Origin: an uncultured Gammaproteobacteria bacterium
GTDB taxonomy: Bacteria > Pseudomonadota > Gammaproteobacteria > Halothiobacillales > Halothiobacillaceae
Direction: 5' to 3'
Assembly: GCA_938004235.1 (NCBI GenBank)
Contig: CALKWL010000181.1
Span: forward strand, 1 to 6,477
DNA: 6,477 nucleotides
Shown: positions 5,130 through 6,477 of the stretch, piece after piece
Position numbering within the stretch: the first letter of the stretch is position 1
How the letters are laid out: every line of letters begins with the position of its first letter
The notes under the pieces: model-generated
What the model saw: only the letters and a program-made list of their open reading frames with translations
Told to the model about the DNA's origin: nothing
Database searches by the model: none
Position numbers and translations under genes: made by a program

Positions 5130-5367
5130 AATGAAAAGAGCAAAACTGTTTTATCTTCGCTGTAAATGGAAAGCTAAACACGCCGCCCGTGTCTTGCGGA
5201 CGGAAGTCCCTGGCGGGTTTTGGTATGTCGCCGGGATGGTGTTGTGGGACTTTTCTGCATGGCACCGCGAGGGCTACTACGCCTACCGCGAGGCAACATA
5301 CAAAGCGTATCGGCAACCGCTGGTTTTCTACAAGTGGCTAGAGTCTGGCGGATGGAAACTCAAATAA
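5119..5367 (+). CDS. Small aromatic, basic protein, unknown function
   Basis: An 82-residue ORF that overlaps the DUF551 gene by 11 nt. A strong SD (AAGGAG, 5107-5112) lies 6 nt before the ATG; the following ATG is also in frame. It is basic at the N-terminus (MKRAKLFYLRCKWKAKHAARVLR) and very rich in Trp and Tyr (WYVAGMVLWDFSAWHREGYYAYREATYKAYRQP). A weakly hydrophobic stretch at 33-46 is too short and polar to be a confident membrane helix, though membrane-surface binding is possible. No family is recognised. The excellent SD and coupling make it a likely real gene. Confidence 0.7.
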   Translation: MMFEMKRAKLFYLRCKWKAKHAARVLRTEVPGGFWYVAGMVLWDFSAWHREGYYAYREATYKAYRQPLVFYKWLESGGWKLK

Positions 5368-5391
5368 AATAATCACAAAGGAACCAAGATC

Positions 5392-5811
5392 ATGCAATTA
5401 AAACGAATTTTTCCCGATGTCCAAGCCATCGTCGCCGACAGGGACGAACGCGCCCAACCAAGATTTAGCGACTCCGTAGACAAGCAACGCGCAGCCGCTT
5501 TTGAGTGGCTGGCTGTACAGCACGGCATCAACCCGTACACCAGCGGATTAACATTGTCCACGCGCACAGTAGATCGCTGCCTGTATATCGTCATCAAAAC
5601 GGACGGTGACTTCTCTCTTGTCCCCAACCAGAAATTTTGGCTGAATGGCGGCGGGGTAATCAGCAGCGGGCTTCTTAGTAGCAATACACGTGACCAATGG
5701 CTGATTTACGGTAACAACGGGGCGGGTCAGCCAGAAAGTATTGTTGCCTCTTGCGACTCCACCGCGCAAGCGTTCGCCATGATTATGCCGCAAGAGCAAG
5801 CGGTGGTGTAA
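5392..5811 (+). CDS. Unknown 139-residue protein
   Basis: The ATG has AAAGGAA (5377-5383) 8 nt upstream and lies 24 nt after the previous stop, so it is probably in the same transcript. A polar N-terminal third with helical character (VDKQRAAAFEWLAVQHGIN, 29-47) is followed by a beta-like segment (DRCLYIVIKTDGDFSLVPNQKFWLNGGGVIS, 61-91) and DQWLIYGNNG. No signal peptide, membrane helix or known motif is visible. It is flanked by a DUF551 gene cluster upstream and, immediately after the stop codon, by a dense hairpin block. I do not recognise its family. Confidence 0.75.
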   Translation: MQLKRIFPDVQAIVADRDERAQPRFSDSVDKQRAAAFEWLAVQHGINPYTSGLTLSTRTVDRCLYIVIKTDGDFSLVPNQKFWLNGGGVISSGLLSSNTRDQWLIYGNNGAGQPESIVASCDSTAQAFAMIMPQEQAVV

Positions 5812-5883
5812 GTACCCCTACTCCCAAATAGGGAGTAGGGGTACTCCCTATTTGGGAGTACCCCTACTCCCAAATAGGGAGTA
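5812..5883. repeat. Nested inverted and direct repeats (three overlapping hairpins)
   Basis: It begins at the base after the stop codon. GTACCCCTACTCCC (5812-5825) pairs with 5831-5844 (14 bp, loop AAATA). The stretch 5831-5848 pairs with 5854-5871 (18 bp, loop TATTT). TACTCCC (5865-5871) pairs with 5877-5883 (7 bp, loop AAATA). A 26-nt unit at 5812-5837 recurs exactly at 5858-5883. Hairpins 1 and 3 can coexist; the central one excludes both. No T run follows, so a simple intrinsic terminator is unlikely. Confidence 0.92.
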
Positions 5884-5911
5884 CGTAACTATAAAATCTT
5901 ACTTAAAAATC
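5812..5911. other. Candidate replication origin region
   Basis: The nested hairpin block (5812-5883) is followed by an AT-rich tract (5886-5911, 22 of 26 A/T) and, 70 nt further on, by a winged-helix replication-type gene. Repeats plus an easily melted stretch next to an initiator gene is the usual plasmid origin layout. This is inference; no DnaA box or classical iteron was recognised. Confidence 0.35.
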
Positions 5912-5928
5912 TGTACATAGTGTGTATG

Positions 5929-5962
5929 GCGCGGGCTGATTCATTCGATCAATGACCCGCGC
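5929..5962 (+). promoter_or_regulatory. Hairpin in the leader of the winged-helix gene
   Basis: GCGCGGG (5929-5935) pairs with CCCGCGC (5956-5962), and TCATT (5941-5945) pairs with AATGA (5951-5955) around the loop CGATC. A CTGAT bulge lies on the left side. It ends 7 nt before the GGAG SD (5970-5973), so it could control translation or act as a protein-binding site. Confidence 0.55.
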
Positions 5963-5980
5963 TGAAATCGGAGCAAGGCC

Positions 5981-6477
5981 ATGAGTTATGTGTACCCCAT
6001 TGATGGGGATACAACACAAAGCGTAGAGTCCATGTCTCGCAAAAAGATACATGGATTTATTATACCGACCAGTTGGGCATATCATCTGTTAACTCCTGCG
6101 GGGAACCCGTACCCGGCTGCCGAACTAATATTAGGCCGGATCGTAAATTACTACCAGCCTGTATGGATAGCTGACACAGACACGGGCATGGAAAGACTGT
6201 ACAAAAAATTTGCGGGCGACCAGTTACAGTGGGGGCCAGGCCAAATAGCCGGAGTGACTGGGTTTGATACAAAAACAGTCCGCAGGGCACTGAAATATTT
6301 GGTTGATCTGGAAATCATCCGCTACGAAATTCGCCCCATTGCTGTGCTTAACGGCAAGACCTGCTCTAACGTGCCCTACATAGACATATGGCCTGAAGCC
6401 ATAGCGATCATATCTTCCCCGACCAGTCTGAAAGAAACCAGATGGTGCCACAGATACAATGCCCCTGCCGTCAATGA
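5981..6477 (+). CDS. Winged-helix replication-type protein, 3' end outside the window
   Basis: An open frame of 165 codons from ATG 5981 runs off the window without a stop. GGAG (5970-5973) lies 7 nt upstream. The N-terminal part (residues 22-60) resembles the start of phage and plasmid replisome-organiser or DnaD-like proteins: FIIPTSWAYHLL, then AELILGRIVNYYQPVW. A helix-turn-helix follows: QWGPGQIAGVTGFDTKTVRRALKYLVDLEIIRYEIRP (83-119). The GQIAGVTG helix, the DTKTVRRALKYL recognition helix and the strand wing after 'LEIIRYE' are all visible. Such proteins bind origin repeats or load the helicase. A plain transcriptional regulator is the alternative. Position just downstream of a repeat block and AT-rich tract favours replication. 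The missing C-terminus, where a DnaD2 or primase-like domain would sit, is needed to decide. Confidence 0.78.
   Translation, partial: MSYVYPIDGDTTQSVESMSRKKIHGFIIPTSWAYHLLTPAGNPYPAAELILGRIVNYYQPVWIADTDTGMERLYKKFAGDQLQWGPGQIAGVTGFDTKTVRRALKYLVDLEIIRYEIRPIAVLNGKTCSNVPYIDIWPEAIAIISSPTSLKETRWCHRYNAPAVN

Noticed and set aside
5812..5883. Possible short CRISPR array (26-nt repeat, 20-nt spacer)
   Set aside because: There are only two units, and the 'spacer' is itself complementary to the repeat, so this is a nested hairpin structure.
5911..5918. TGTACA near 5913 as a further operator copy
   Set aside because: Only the central hexamer is shared; the flanking GT and AC of GTTGTACAAC are absent.

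Overview
The window looks like a piece of a mobile bacterial element: a plasmid, an integrative element or, less likely, a phage. The host is an unidentified bacterium. Evidence is a compact two-arm gene layout with SD-led starts (GGAG type), sigma70-like promoters and roughly balanced GC. I cannot assign a phylum. Positions 1-46 are not biological: they are Illumina library adapter joined to the contig end, so the first gene is cut at position 47-48.

Left arm (minus strand, 3838 down to 47). This is one apparent operon of six genes. In order of transcription they are a ribbon-helix-helix (RHH)-like regulator, a 66-residue small ORF, a two-helix membrane protein with a Pro-rich tail, a single-helix membrane protein, an FtsK/SpoIIIE-type DNA-translocating ATPase with two N-terminal membrane helices, and a membrane-anchored lytic transglycosylase followed by the start of an M23-like domain. 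A membrane DNA pump, a wall-opening enzyme and small membrane proteins together suggest a minimal DNA-transfer (conjugation-like) module.

Centre (about 3837-4010). Two divergent, well-formed promoters carry the same palindrome, GTTGTACAAC, inside their 17-bp spacers. A third partial copy lies over the start of the regulator gene. The RHH-like protein is the obvious candidate to repress both arms. Its own mRNA looks leaderless.

Right arm (plus strand, 4053 to the end). It holds an unknown 211-residue protein, then a hairpin terminator built from the AACGGCCGTT palindrome, a DUF551 protein, two small unknown proteins, a dense block of nested hairpins next to an AT-rich stretch (5812-5911), and a winged-helix replication-type protein that runs off the window. 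The last three together resemble a replication origin with its initiator.

Two repeat systems stand out. First, the 10-bp palindrome AACGGCCGTT occurs seven times between 204 and 4729. The four coding copies are all read in the same phase as Thr-Ala-Val, and two others form the arms of a terminator. Second, arrays of the pentamer GGACT form a perfect 21-bp inverted repeat joining the end of the translocase gene to the very start codon of the transglycosylase gene.
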